Shown in pieces: positions 1 to 11,266 of a stretch of DNA of 64,000 nucleotides (positions within the stretch are counted from its first letter, which is position 1; the number at the start of each line of letters is the position of its first letter). Position numbers and translations under genes: made by a program. Origin of the DNA: Klebsormidium nitens (Eukaryota; Streptophyta; Klebsormidiophyceae; Klebsormidiales; Klebsormidiaceae); assembly GCA_000708835.1 (NCBI GenBank), contig DF236966.1, forward strand, positions 310,001-374,000, in the 5' to 3' direction. The notes beneath the pieces were generated by a model. That model was not told the origin of the DNA. It ran no database searches and was given only the letters and a program-made list of their open reading frames with translations.

Positions 1-342
1 TCAACTGCCATGTGAGCCAATGCTGTCTGCCCGAGGTCGAATATTGTTGGCCATCGTTTGCAAGTCACTCTGAAAAAGAAGGGCAATGACTGAGCAGAAC
101 ATTTGCGCCCTTGCAAAGCTCTTGCCAACGCCTGCTACTCTAGTGCCCCTTATGCTAGCTTACTCAGTAAAGATGCCCCCTGGCATCTTCTGTGTAGCTC
201 CGACAAACACTGGAATTGCCACCACAACTCTGAACGTTGTTGGTAATGTCTGGATCATTCTAGCTTGGTGCAGATACAGATGGGGCACTAATGGGTTTGA
301 TATTCTGGACAAGCCTGACCGTCTGCGTACGCTGTCCTGCAG

Positions 343-3300
343 GTTGTGGATGCCCCCGAGCTCAACCGAACATGGACAGGGACTGAGATGGTGGCCCCTC
401 GCACCGGCGCGAACCGCTTTGCTGTCTCCAAGTCTCAGAAGCTGCTAAACTACCAACCGCCATCGCCGAAAGCCCCAGAGGCGCCCGTTCACCCCGAACC
501 GATACCAGAGGTTTTGCCGTCCCCTAGAAAGGAAACGAGAGACAGTGGGACGTCCCCTGAGGCAGCGGCTGCAGAGGCCAGGGATCGGGCGACTTCGCCT
601 GAAGCGGAGGAAATGGGGGTGAAGGATGAGGAGGAGGTGGAAAAGAAAGTCCTGGGAGAAGGAGAGAAGGGGGATGAAGAGAAGGAAGAAGAAGCGGCTG
701 CAGCGCTCGATGGGGGAGAGGCAACAGAAGAGGAGGAAGGGGCAGAGAAAGGAGGCGAAGCAATGGTTGAGGATGAAGCGCAGGTAAGCGCTTCTTTCTG
801 GCAAGAAGTCCACTTATTTAAAACAAGTATGTTAGGTCCAGAAAAGCGCAGCGCCTGACTTTCCATCTGTGTGACTAGCGAGCTTGCCCTCTGCAACTCT
901 CAGCATAGCCTGCAATGGGAGGTAAAGAGTCAAGTTTTGCTGGAGTTTGCGAATGGTTGCGGTACCTGGTGGTTGAGCTGAGTCGGCAATTCAGGTACTC
1001 GGGAGCCACTCCTCAATGGTACATGTAGTGCACAAGTTCTTGGTTGTCGTAAAAGTAGTAAGGAGCAATATTTGATGTGCCTGGATCGAAAAGGTCAGTA
1101 GGAGGAGCATTTCTGTTGGGCAATGCACACACATTAGGAAGTAGGAGGGTCTGATTGATTAAGCAGATGCAAATGCTGAGAGTACCGGCGGTTGAGCATG
1201 GCGCAGATAGTGTAGCACCTCACAAGTTGACTGTTTCGCTTCCAGGCGGAGCTATTGTGCAGCACGGCTCAGAGTAGTCCAGCCTCCTAGAGATCATTGA
1301 GTTATAGACGTTGAGCTCTGACAATGATCGATCCCACAGATTCTTCCTGTCTACTTCGAAGAAAAGAATGGTTTAAAGTCGCTTTGTTCTTTGTATTGGA
1401 GTGTCATGGCTATCCCTATCAAGGACATCGAAGCAACTCAGTTAGACTGCTTCCCAAGGGTTTTGCCTTCGTGGAAGGCCTCAGGGTTTGCCCCTTTGCA
1501 ATCGACTTGCTGCTTGCATCTTTCTGGCTGGGCTTATGTTGACCCGGTTGAGAGCAGTCCCCTCAGCGCAAATGAGGCCTCTTCTTGTCTTTGTTGTTGT
1601 ATCGTGGACAGAGTGACTCATCAGAACCAGCTTCACAATGCTGCTCAGAAGCTTTCCCTTGGAACGTCTTATACCAACTCCGAACACCTTTGGCCAGGTC
1701 AGTAAAGTAGCTGACACGAAGGGGCTAACACGTAGCTCCCTTGAAGATCAAGCCGCAATCCATAAAGTGGAATGCTTTCAGTAGTGGGTTGCTGTTTGCA
1801 ACCCAAATGGTGCACAATATTACTCGGAACAAGATTTCTTTACTAAAGGTGTGCACTTTCTGACTGTTCAAGGTACTTGTATCTGAGCCCTTTGACGATG
1901 TAGCCCAAACCCTCAACCCCGCAGGAGAAGTTTCAGCACCAGAGCCCTTTCAGAGCACCAGTTCCACCACCTCCTTCTCTTATCAATGTCTCCACCCCTC
2001 TTCCGGTTGAAGAGGACATACCAGATCATCAGGTGTTGGATTTGCTTGCCCCCTTCCCGTTTTCTGACAAGGACTCCACCCCTCCCCTCAGGTGGCTGGC
2101 GATGCACCCCCCCACGAGCGGACCGGCTCCGACGCCGACGAAGCTGAGTTCCTGCAGTTGCTGGGAACCAAGAGCGACGAGTTCAAAGAGGCGGAGGACA
2201 CCGACTTCGACGCGCGCTCCGACGTGGTGCAGCTGAGCCGCCCCGGCAGCCCCCGGGGGAACTTGGCGGGCGGTTTCGAGCAGAACGACAGCCAGCCGCC
2301 GACGCCCAAGACTGCGCTCCTCCGGCAGTTTGAGGCTGAGATGGGTATGTTTGGGGGGGAAGAAAAGGGGGGGGGTATGTTTGAGGATCTTGTGGATGAT
2401 GAGGGGGTGGCCTATGATGGAGATGGGGAGTATAGGCAGAGCATGCTAGGGGGGGATGAATTTGGGGCAGACGGGCTGGGGGGGAGAGTGCAGGAGCGGA
2501 TGGACCTCGACAAGGGGGGGTACCGCCTGGTGCACCGGCCGCGGTATGCATTGGACGACAACGGCCAGTGGGTGGTGGCGGGGTACGAGGAGGAGTACGA
2601 GCGGGTTGATGCGGAAGACGGGGAGTTGTACGTGGAAGCCTCGAACCAGGACTTCGGGCGTACGGACTACGAGTTGATGGACGACCGTCCGATGACGGGC
2701 GAGGAGCTCTGGGAGGCGTACCGCTCGCAGGAGGGTTTCCACGCTGCGTTGCGGCGGCGTAACGATGACATGGAAGTTGGGCACGGGGATGATCTCCCCT
2801 CCCTCAGCGCAGAGTACCTGGCCAGCCAGGACGCGCCCCCCCTGAAGAAGACGAGCAAGTCGCGCGTGGAGGAACTAGAGGCGGCGGAGACGGAGCTCTT
2901 GATGCAGCAGTTCGGGCTCACGCAAGACGCGTTCGACGACTCCCCGACGCCCCCTCAGAACCCAATGCAGCGCCACCTGTCGCGTGTCGTGTCCATGCAG
3001 GCCGATGCGATGAGCCTGGCGCACGCGAGTGGGAACTCGCTCGCACCCCCTCCGGCAACGGCGCTCAACTCCGGGGGGCCGTCAGTGGTTGCGCTTGGGG
3101 ACGGGGGGTGTCTCCGGGCAATGGACATGCGGTTGTTCCCCAAGGGGAGCAGTGGGCTGGTCATGCAGTGCAGCCAGCCGGTGGTGGTGCCCCCCGAGAT
3201 GGGGGGAAACGCGGTGGAAATCATGCAAAGGATGGCAGGTGAGAATGGAGTGCTTCATCGATGGGTTGGGGCCATTGAGGCCATTGATTGACTGTATGCT

Positions 3301-6300
3301 GGAGGAACCAGGCCGTGTTGTGCCCTTTTGCGGATTGGGAGGAAAGCACTGCGTCCTTTCTGTCCTTTCTCTTCTTGACTATCGTTTCAAGTCTGCTCAC
3401 CATGTTTTCGGTATCGTCCCTTCTCCGGCTGGCATGCTACTAAACCGCCAAGAATCGTCCTGTTACCTGTAGTCTTGGTCCTTCAAGTTCATCTTTGACT
3501 GAATCCTCCAAAATACCAGTGCCGATTCATAAAGGCTACATACGGAAAGGATTTGCTTCCAAGTTGGGTCCCAGGATTCGAATTTTAGTGGTTTTCAGGA
3601 TTCAGAGTTCAGAAATCAGGATTCAGAGTATCTCCACAGCGGTTTGGTGTCGTCAGCTGACGTTCACTGCCCGCTTGTTGAGCAGGCGCCGGTGCGGACG
3701 GCATGATCGCGGGCGCGCTCGCATCGATGCCCATGGCCGAGCTGACCGGCATGAGCATCGACCAGATCGCGGCCGAAGGCATGGCCGCTCTCGAGGGATC
3801 CCACAAGAAGGGCTGGGCCAGTCTCCTCGACTCCGGCGCAGCCCACCGAGCCGTCAACTACTCCAGCCAGTCCCTCGAGGGGGGGCAATCCGCCCTGCAT
3901 CTGGAGGGGGGGAGCGCGCCCCTGGCGCTGGAGTACGAGGGATCGTCCCAGCAGACGGGGCAGCTGGTGACAGCTGGCAGGCCCGGGTTCGCGGGCTACA
4001 GCAGCAACTTCGCGGAACTAGAGGCGGATCGGAAGGCGCTCACGGTGTTCGAGTCGAACCTGCCGGAGAGCCTCAGCGACGAGGCGCGCGCGCTCGCGAT
4101 CAGGGACGTCAAGACGGAGCTCGCAATGCGGCGCGAGTCGCGGGCGCGGCGGCAAGCACGTGAGTTGCTGCAGCAGACGTCCAAAGAGAATGATGCCGAA
4201 GAGACATTCATCCAGCAGCTAAAGTGATTGCGGCGGGCACTCTGCATATCAAAAGGTTGCGTCCCCTCGTTTCAGTATATACCCGTCAGCCATTGCTTGT
4301 GCTGCACTGCCAATCCGGAGTCCGAGTCCAGGTGTAAAACGCGGTCGCTAAGTGCATTTGGCAACGTGTCTATGTGCTCTAAAGGTCAGGACTGATGGTC
4401 GGGATGCCTAATACCTGTTTCGTCCTTTTCAGGCGAGATCGCTTTGCGGAACCAGGGCGGTCTGGCTGGCGGCGACCGTCCTCTGGCCCCGGGAGAACTT
4501 CCCGAGCAGTTGGTCGGGCTGGAAGAGCTGGGGCCCCTGGCGATGCAGACGGTGGAATCACTCGCCATCGAGGGGCTCAAGATCCAGACGGACATGACGG
4601 AGCAGGAGGCGCCGTACCAGGTGCGAAAACGAGTCCTCTATTTTTGTTTTCTCCGATCAAGATGGGAAAGTTGTTCATCGCGCTGCTGCGCTGACACTTA
4701 TTTGGGGAGTATCAGAAAAAAGAAACGGTCCTGGTTTCGCATAAAATGGTTCGTCGAGCAGGCTGATTACGCCGGAACTACCTCATATATCACCCTGTAC
4801 AGTGAAGGTGAAGCATTTGGACGGGAAACCTACTTTTCTGCGAAGGGGACCACAATCTTGTCGAACAGGTCAAGAAAGATCGCGTTACTTTTGAACACAC
4901 CACACACGAACATCAGCCGTCGAAGCACCCCACATCCTGAGAGCCGAACCACCTTCTCGACTCTGCACGCGCTGAGCTGGGGGTCTCCAGTTCAGCGTCT
5001 GACTGCCTCTGAACCTCCCCGATTGACTGGAAATTTTGTGCTCGAATAATCGAAACTCGAAGTCCGGTCACTGGCCGCCAGGATCCGGACCCCCAACCCC
5101 AAACGCCTCAGCAACCCCTGACCCCTGACCCTCAACTAACCCCAAACGCCGTAGGTAAACGCCCTGAGCTAGCGACATGGACCCAAGTCCGTTGAGCAGC
5201 AACGAGCGGAGACTCAACATCACACATTCCGCCATCATCACGCCAAAGACGTTCTTTCAACAATCCCGGTGCTTCAAATGCAAAAGAAACTTCCGAGTAC
5301 CAGTCCCTTCTTCCCCGCAGGTAGACGCCCTGAGCTGGGGCGACGTGGACACCAAGTCCGTTGAGGAGCAATGACTGGAAATCTCGAGTTTACGCTCTTC
5401 CAGAACCACGCCAAAGAGACATTTCTGTTGATTAACACCAAACCTTGAAGTGCAAGCTTGGACACGAATAACCGAGTGGTTTTCCTTTCAGGTGGATGCG
5501 CTGAGCTGGGGCGACGTGGACCCCAAGTTCATCGAGCAGGCCAAGAAGCAGGCTCAAGCGGGCCAGCTGCCCATGATGGGGGGCCCACAGCAGTTCCAGA
5601 TGCTGGAGGGGGGGGAGTACGTCAGTACCAGCGAGGGGGGGGGCGCGATGGTGCCCCTCGGGGGCCCTCTGGGAGGGTTGTTCTCGGGCCGCAACACCGA
5701 CATGGAGGTCAACTCCGAGGTGAGCCAGGGGGTGACGTTAGCGCTTCTGTAAGCGTTGTCAGCGAGCAGCAGGCTGTACTCTTCTGAGCGGATGATGCGC
5801 AGATTCTAATGGAGAGTTCTTGGCGTGCAGACAATTTCGCGAACCTGAAATCTAGCTCGTCTGTTATTCTCCCTACAGGACTACGAGGCGAACATGGCCC
5901 TCATGGCGTCGGCGGTGTCGCTGGACGAGTGGATGCGGCTGGACACTGGCGTGGAGCAGGACGAGGAGAACATGTCAGAGCAGACGCGCGCGATCCTGGC
6001 CGCGCACCGGGCGCAGCACGGCGACGTGGCAGCAGCACGGGCCAAGTGAGTCGTCGGACCACTGCGAAGGGACCGTGTAACGCGCTATTTTTTTGAGCCA
6101 CCACGGGAAGCCCTTGTACAAGGGCCTGTTGACACGCATCACTATGTGCTTTTCACAGTGCTCGTTCGTTGTAAGCGCACGGTTGAGGAAGGACTGTGAT
6201 CATTCGGAGTTGTGTCGGAGAACGACTCGCGCCTGTCTAGAAGGGCTATAATATTTGGTTCAAAGCACTTTTCCTCTTGTCTGATCTCTCCGACGTCCTC

Positions 6301-8255
6301 GATGAAAGCCAGGACCCTGCTCAAGAGTGTCTCGTTGATAGCACGCAATCCCCTCGTCTTCCCGACATGTTGGGTCTCTTCCTTTCTATGGCGCAGCTTG
6401 TTTGTTTCTTACATCTTTTCCTTCTGTTCCCAGGCCCGGCTGCCCCCAGGAGGACACAATGAACGACAAGCTGACCCTGACAGTGCTGATTTAGCCGAGG
6501 GATCTCTATTGCACAGCTTCTTTGTTTCTCAAATATTTCCTCCTCTCCTTTCCACAGGCCCAGAGCAGGGCGCGATATGGGCGAGAAGCTGATGCTTGCA
6601 ATGCTAATTTAGCTGAGGGAACTCTTTTGCACGGCTTCTTTATCATTAAAATCCCCCCCTTCCTTTTTTCAGGCCCGGCGGCCCCCAGCAGGGCGCGATG
6701 GGCGACAAGCTGACCCTGGCGATGCTGGTTCAGCTGAGGGATCCCCTTCGCAACTACGAGCCGGTGGGGCAGCCTATGCTGGCAATGGTTCAGGCGGAGA
6801 GGGTCCTGTCAGCCCCCGCTCCAAGGAGGACGAAACGGCAAGCGCGATTGGAAGCGGCAAAGAAGCGCACGCTGCAGCTAGAGGGGGGCCAACAAAGGCG
6901 GGCGATCATGGGGCCCGAGGAGGGGGGGCGCACCGAGGAAGAGGAGCGCCGCACAGAGGAAGAGGAGCGCCGTGCGCAGCAGGAGGCTGTGAGTGGCGCC
7001 CATGAGTTATCTGACCTGTAGAGACGCTGCTTTGCTAAAACCGTGACGAGCTACACATGAACCGGGAGCTTGTGAAAGTTGTTCAGAGAACTTTCTCGCT
7101 GGGGGAAGCATACTGAGACGGTGCACGGACATCGCATGTTTTGCGGTATGCTTCGAATTTGAGCAGGCACCCGGATAGGCACTGCGAGGATATTCAATGA
7201 GGAGATCTGTGTCTGCTTCGTCATCATCTGCCCAGTTTGCTCGGCGCTTACTTGAGATTTTTTTGCCCACCTACTAAGCTGTTGTATCATCCACGACAAT
7301 CTCCGACCATGAAGTTCTGATTCTAAACCTCCCCCTCTCCAGGTGGAAAACGCCGTGCAAGAAGAGGCGGAGGTGTACTACTCAGACGACGAGGAGTTGG
7401 AAGACGCGCCAACCCCCCCTGCAGAAACCAACCCCAAGTTCCGGATTACCGGGGTACACATGGCGGGGCTTGGAAAGAACGACAAGCCGGATGCGGCGGC
7501 GAGCAAGCACAAGAAGTGGGGGGGGCAGAAGCAGCAGGTGGGCAGTTGGACATCGGGCCCCTTTTCTTGTGTATCTGGTCCTTGTAAAACTCGGAGGGCT
7601 CAGTGTCTCGGTCTTGATGTTTGGTCACTACGTTTTTGAGTTTGATAGTGCACAGAGCTGCCCATACGGGAACTTTCTCTGAACGAACAACCTCGCAAAA
7701 AGGGGTTCTGTCCTGCGTTGGGTGACAGTCTGGTGTGTCAGGGAATAGCCTGGGAAAAGGAACGGCCAGTTACCTGGCCGTGGTATCTTGTTAAGCTTTG
7801 CGTGGTCGTATATTCGTTTCATCCGCTTTGAAAACTGTGCTTTATCGGTCTGCTTCATTGTCCTCTTCACAGTATTCATAATGTGGACGCGAACCCTTGA
7901 TACTTCGGAGGGTGCTCATCCCAGCGTGCGCTTTTGTAATATGTTCCGCATCTCAGTTCCTAGTTCCCGTGCCTATCGCCACTTCCTGCGAGCGACTCAA
8001 GGTTTCTCTGCTGATTGCCAGGTCGCTGGTTCGCGGTGGCTGCTGGCAAACGGCCTCGGGCATAACGCCAAGAGCGCTATGATGAAGGATAAGGCCCCGC
8101 CAGCCAAAACACGTGTCAAGAAGGGGGAGACGCTATGGAGCATCTCGTCGCGCGTCTATGGGGACGGCTCCAAGTGGAAGGACGTTGCGGCTTTGAACCC
8201 TCACATCCGGAATCCAGACGTCATCTTTGCTGATGACACTATCCGGATGAGGTAG
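343..8255 (+). CDS. PMI1 / PMI1-related (plastid movement impaired) protein, 3' part
   Basis: Exons by splice sites and phase: 343-783, 2092-3238, 3686-4159, 4433-4620, 5492-5719, 5879-6045, 6673-6988, 7343-7537, 8022-8255. All junctions are GT-AG, phases agree, and about 1129 residues are encoded. The N-terminus (NT-type C2 domain in this family) must lie before the window. Landmarks I recognise from the plant family: an acidic stretch with KTALLRQFEAE, then DKGGYRLVHRPRYAL (my reading only), MAELTGMSIDQIAAEGMAAL, VESLAIEGLKIQTDM, VDALSWGDVD, LTLAMLVQLRDPLRNYEPVG, KFRITGVHMAGL and a C-terminal GETLWSISSRVYGDG...LNPHIRNPDVIF. In Arabidopsis this family is needed for chloroplast and nuclear photorelocation and acts with cortical actin; the role here is inferred from homology. 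The final about 50 residues read as a LysM-like fold. The first exon encodes a Glu/Lys/Pro-rich low-complexity stretch. Family assignment is firm; the upstream 342 bases look intronic. Confidence 0.88.
4966..5373 (+). repeat. decayed tandem copies of the acceptor and start of PMI1 exon 5492
   Basis: The true exon begins at 5492 after a polypyrimidine tract. Upstream, 5321-5373 repeats its first about 50 bases after a GCAG acceptor and then reaches TGA. 5155-5205 repeats it again after GTAG with an in-frame TAG, and a weaker remnant (GCGCTGAGCTGGGGG) lies near 4969. The intronic flanks are also repeated: 'cacgccaaaga' precedes both the 5321 copy and the true exon. The unit is therefore about 165-185 bp of intron plus acceptor plus exon start. 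Confidence 0.85.
6385..6672 (+). repeat. two decayed copies of the acceptor and start of PMI1 exon 6673
   Basis: Copies start at 6434 and 6558, each after a pyrimidine-rich CAG, and match about 60-70 bases of the true exon at 6673 (spacings 124 and 115). Both copies change the GTT CAG codons to ATT TAG, so they share an in-frame stop. The intronic stretch before each acceptor ('gcacagcttctttgtttct'-like) is duplicated too. Confidence 0.9.
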
Positions 8256-8268
8256 CGCAAACGTCCTG

Positions 8269-8274
8269 AATAAA
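8269..8274 (+). terminator. candidate poly(A) signal of the PMI1-like gene
   Basis: AATAAA lies 14 bases after the stop codon. This is an unusually short 3' distance, so a downstream signal may be the one used. Confidence 0.4.
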
Positions 8275-9975
8275 TTTGATGGAATGTAGGGGAGTAGCAT
8301 GGGGTTGTCGTCGCCGTGCGCTTTGCGTTGCTTGAACACATGGCGAGAGCCGGGGCCTGCACGAAATAGTCCTTGTTGGAAGGGCAAGCTGAAAGGACTC
8401 TCGTCTTACTTAACGCTACGAAAGCAGAAATAAGAGCCCGAGTACGCCTACTTGCTGATGATAGTAGTACCGTACCAGGCGATACTGGCTGTTTGCAGCA
8501 CATCAAGGTCTGTGGTTGTCAGGTGTGCCAGCGAAGGCCGAGTGTGGTTGTAAAGTTCTTGCACCAGATAGAAGCCTTATAAGCATTGCGAAAGAGTTTT
8601 TTACATGATGCAGACGGTTCAGTCTGTCATTGTGTGCTATAGAGAAGAAATGGGTGTCTGCTTGTAAGGTAAACCTAGCATAGCCTGTCCAGCTTGATAC
8701 GAGATTTGTCGTTGTCTTAGATTGTGATTCAACACGTCTGATTCCACATAAAACTTGATTGCCCTGGCTCCTATGTTTCTGTCCGACCATCCGATTGAGC
8801 ATTACACCCGCCATGTGTAACCCACGACTCAGGATTTATAGATGTCTATCCGACCCGGTGAATGCAACTGCATGGAGCGTAGTTGAGCCAGTAAAGCACA
8901 CCGGCCGCCTGCCTCAATCATATTCGTCATTAGTGACTTGCGATCGTTCATACCGTAAATTGCCATGGCCACCCGTCACTTGCAATTAAGAGCTTGCTTA
9001 TAGATATGCGCAACAACCGCCACCCACTGCACAGCGCGTGCGGAACTTCGTCACACGATCCATTGCTGAAAGTCATGCACACTGCGTTTTCAAAGGGTTC
9101 AATTATTTCAATAGATTGACCATTTGGGCGGAACTTTGCTGAGATCTGCGCTATATAGTGATACTTCCAATTGGAAGCGAACCTGGTATAACCGTGCCCG
9201 AGTCAGGCCTTGCATCATTTGGCCCGGCTTGCATGCGTTTGTCGAATTCAAAGAATTGCCGCCCAGAAGCCGAATGCAACGGGGTTGCAGCTTTCGTCGA
9301 GTGCGGCAACATACGATCGGATGCCGATGAAGGGACATTTGAACTTCACAAATGCATGTCTGCACACGAGGTTTTGAGTATGGATCCATGCTTTATGGCT
9401 TCCTCATGGCTGTTTTTATAATAGCTTTTGACTCTGGTGACAGGGGTCTAATGGTTGCGAACAAGAGGACAAGAGTTGGAGCTGACCCTTCAACTTGCGT
9501 GTGAAGCGTAGGGAATGCGCAAATGGTGTGTGCAACGTCCTACAGTAGGCTACAAGTAGGTTCCGTGTTGCAAGGTTGGAGTCATCTCGCTGCTGTAAAC
9601 GCTGACGTAAAAGGAAGATTCAGGCGCTTTAACCGGATCACGAGAGCTCGAGCCTCTTTGCTAAGAGCAGGATGTCGATCGATGTTTTCCTTCGCTTCTC
9701 GCCCTGCATGCTACCTTTCTCACACCCAATCAGGCTACCAAAGTGTAGTACGTCGATGTTGTAGCTCCAACATGCGGTCCACAAACTCCAAGCGCAGATT
9801 CATGGCCATGGTCCCTCGTCCATTCAGGACACCTACTGGATATTCAACTCTTGCTACCCTGAATCTGGCGCCGGACGAACACGGCGACCTTATCTTAATA
9901 CAGCAGGTTTAGAATGTATGGTTCTGGGTGCAAAAAAAGAAAAAGAAGAGAAAGATTGCCGTTGCCTCCTGAAAC
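8275..9975. other. intergenic region between convergent genes
   Basis: This is the 3' side of the PMI1-like gene and the 3' side of the minus-strand gene at 9976. Only short incoherent ORFs are present. I see no repeat, RNA gene or conserved motif that I can support. Confidence 0.6.
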
Positions 9976-10551
9976 CTAGGAGGACCAACTGGTGGGGCGC
10001 AAGACGGTCGACTGCAGCCTCTGTGCCAGCATCCGCTCTTCCTCTTGCTTTCGATATTCCTTCGATTTTTCCACCATCATATCAAGAATATCCTCCAAAG
10101 TAGGCCGCCTAGACGCCAACTCTTCCGCATGCTCAACCTTGTACAAGTCATACATGTACTCGTCCACTGCATCCGCGACCCATGCAAAGGCCTTCCCCTC
10201 TAGCTTCCGCAGTGCTTTTGGAGACAGCATGGTGCAGCTTAGTAAGAACTTCTTTAGCCCCGCCCCAAACCCCTTGGACATCTCCTTGTACAAAGGCTTA
10301 TCTTGGAGAGTCTTTTCTCTGGCCGCAGCCGCTGCAAATTCTGTCGCTAGATTAGCAATCCTAGTTGCTAGATCCTCGAGTCGCTTCTTACGTTCATCTA
10401 TATTGGCCTCGCTACAATGTTCAAGGCTTTCCGAAATTTCATCCAGGAGCTCCAGGGTCCTTGTGTAGAAGCGCTCTCTCCACTTTCTAACATAGGTCGC
10501 GGGTACGGGTCCGGGTGCCGGCGGCCACATCTTTGTCCGAAGCATCACCAA
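9976..10551 (-). CDS. hypothetical 191-aa coiled-coil protein, intronless
   Basis: This is a single uninterrupted reading frame with ATG at 10551 and a stop at 9976. The product is charged and helical throughout. There is a proline-rich N-terminus (PPAPGPVPATY), then KWRERFYTRTLELLDEISES, a Lys/Glu coiled coil (ERKKRLEDLATRIANLA), a central KALRKLEGKAFAWVADAVDEY segment and a C-terminal Glu/Lys/Gln coil (SKEYRKQEEERMLAQRLQ). I see no signal peptide or membrane span and do not recognise the family. A faint resemblance of its KWRE...L..L segment to the decayed family at 56.4-58.3 kb (RWRE...LHHLES) is suggestive only. It lies head to head with the U-box/vWA gene, 715 bp between start codons. 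Confidence 0.6.
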   Translation of the reverse strand: MVMLRTKMWPPAPGPVPATYVRKWRERFYTRTLELLDEISESLEHCSEANIDERKKRLEDLATRIANLATEFAAAAAREKTLQDKPLYKEMSKGFGAGLKKFLLSCTMLSPKALRKLEGKAFAWVADAVDEYMYDLYKVEHAEELASRRPTLEDILDMMVEKSKEYRKQEEERMLAQRLQSTVLRPTSWSS

Positions 10552-11266
10552 CAGGTCTCACTGCAAATGCCTTTCCGTACTAGCTCCTAGGTTTGAAGTG
10601 TTTGCATTCCATTCTGTAAAAAATAAGGGAAATGCCTTACAATTTCTCCACAAAAACAGACAATCAGATGGCAATCAGCGGGATCGTCCTGAGCACTCCG
10701 GTGACCATCTACCGGCGGTGTGAAAGCGGCGAAGTCCTTTCCACTCAGTACAGAGAGCTAGCGGCCATAGACGGGTTGACCACAATTCGAGCTGCACGGA
10801 CCGTCACCGTAGCGTCACGCATACGTACCGTCGCGGAGGCTCATGGACGTACCTTGACAGCCGACGTACGGTCGCGCGCCGTCTCGCGGCCGCCGCGCCT
10901 CCCAGTCCTCCTCAGCCTCCGCGCTGCAGGGTTTTGGTCGAGAGTTAACCCCAGACCGGTACCCAGTGTACCTCGATCGTTGTTCATGGCCGCCGGTGCA
11001 TACCCAGAGAACTCCCTCTCGTGACTCTCGGGTTGAAGGTTTGTCACCTCCTCCAGCTCAGCCTGCTCTGGAGTGGCATGTGCTTGAAGAACGGCTTCTC
11101 ACTCTGAGGGAACCCCCACTTTCGCCAAGCCCGAGAAGCTACATGACAGCTTACAGAAGCTGAGGGAGATAAATCTGCGCCCCATTTTCCGTGAGTTGGC
11201 ACTAAAGAGGAAGAATAAGGGACGCAAATTGTGTGCAGATCTAGTGGTGGTTCGTCCGCACTAGCC
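10552..11266. promoter_or_regulatory. divergent intergenic region (candidate shared promoter)
   Basis: This is the 715-bp space between the start codons of the minus-strand unknown gene and the plus-strand U-box/vWA gene. It contains a GC-rich block (about 10780-10930) with repeated 'cgtacc/cgtacg' motifs, including CGACGTACGGTCG near 10861. No TATA box or other element can be assigned with confidence. Confidence 0.4.

Noticed and set aside
489-896. Minus-strand Ser/Pro-rich open frames opposite the first PMI1 exon
   Set aside because: They are shadows of a Glu/Lys-rich low-complexity exon on the plus strand; no independent support.
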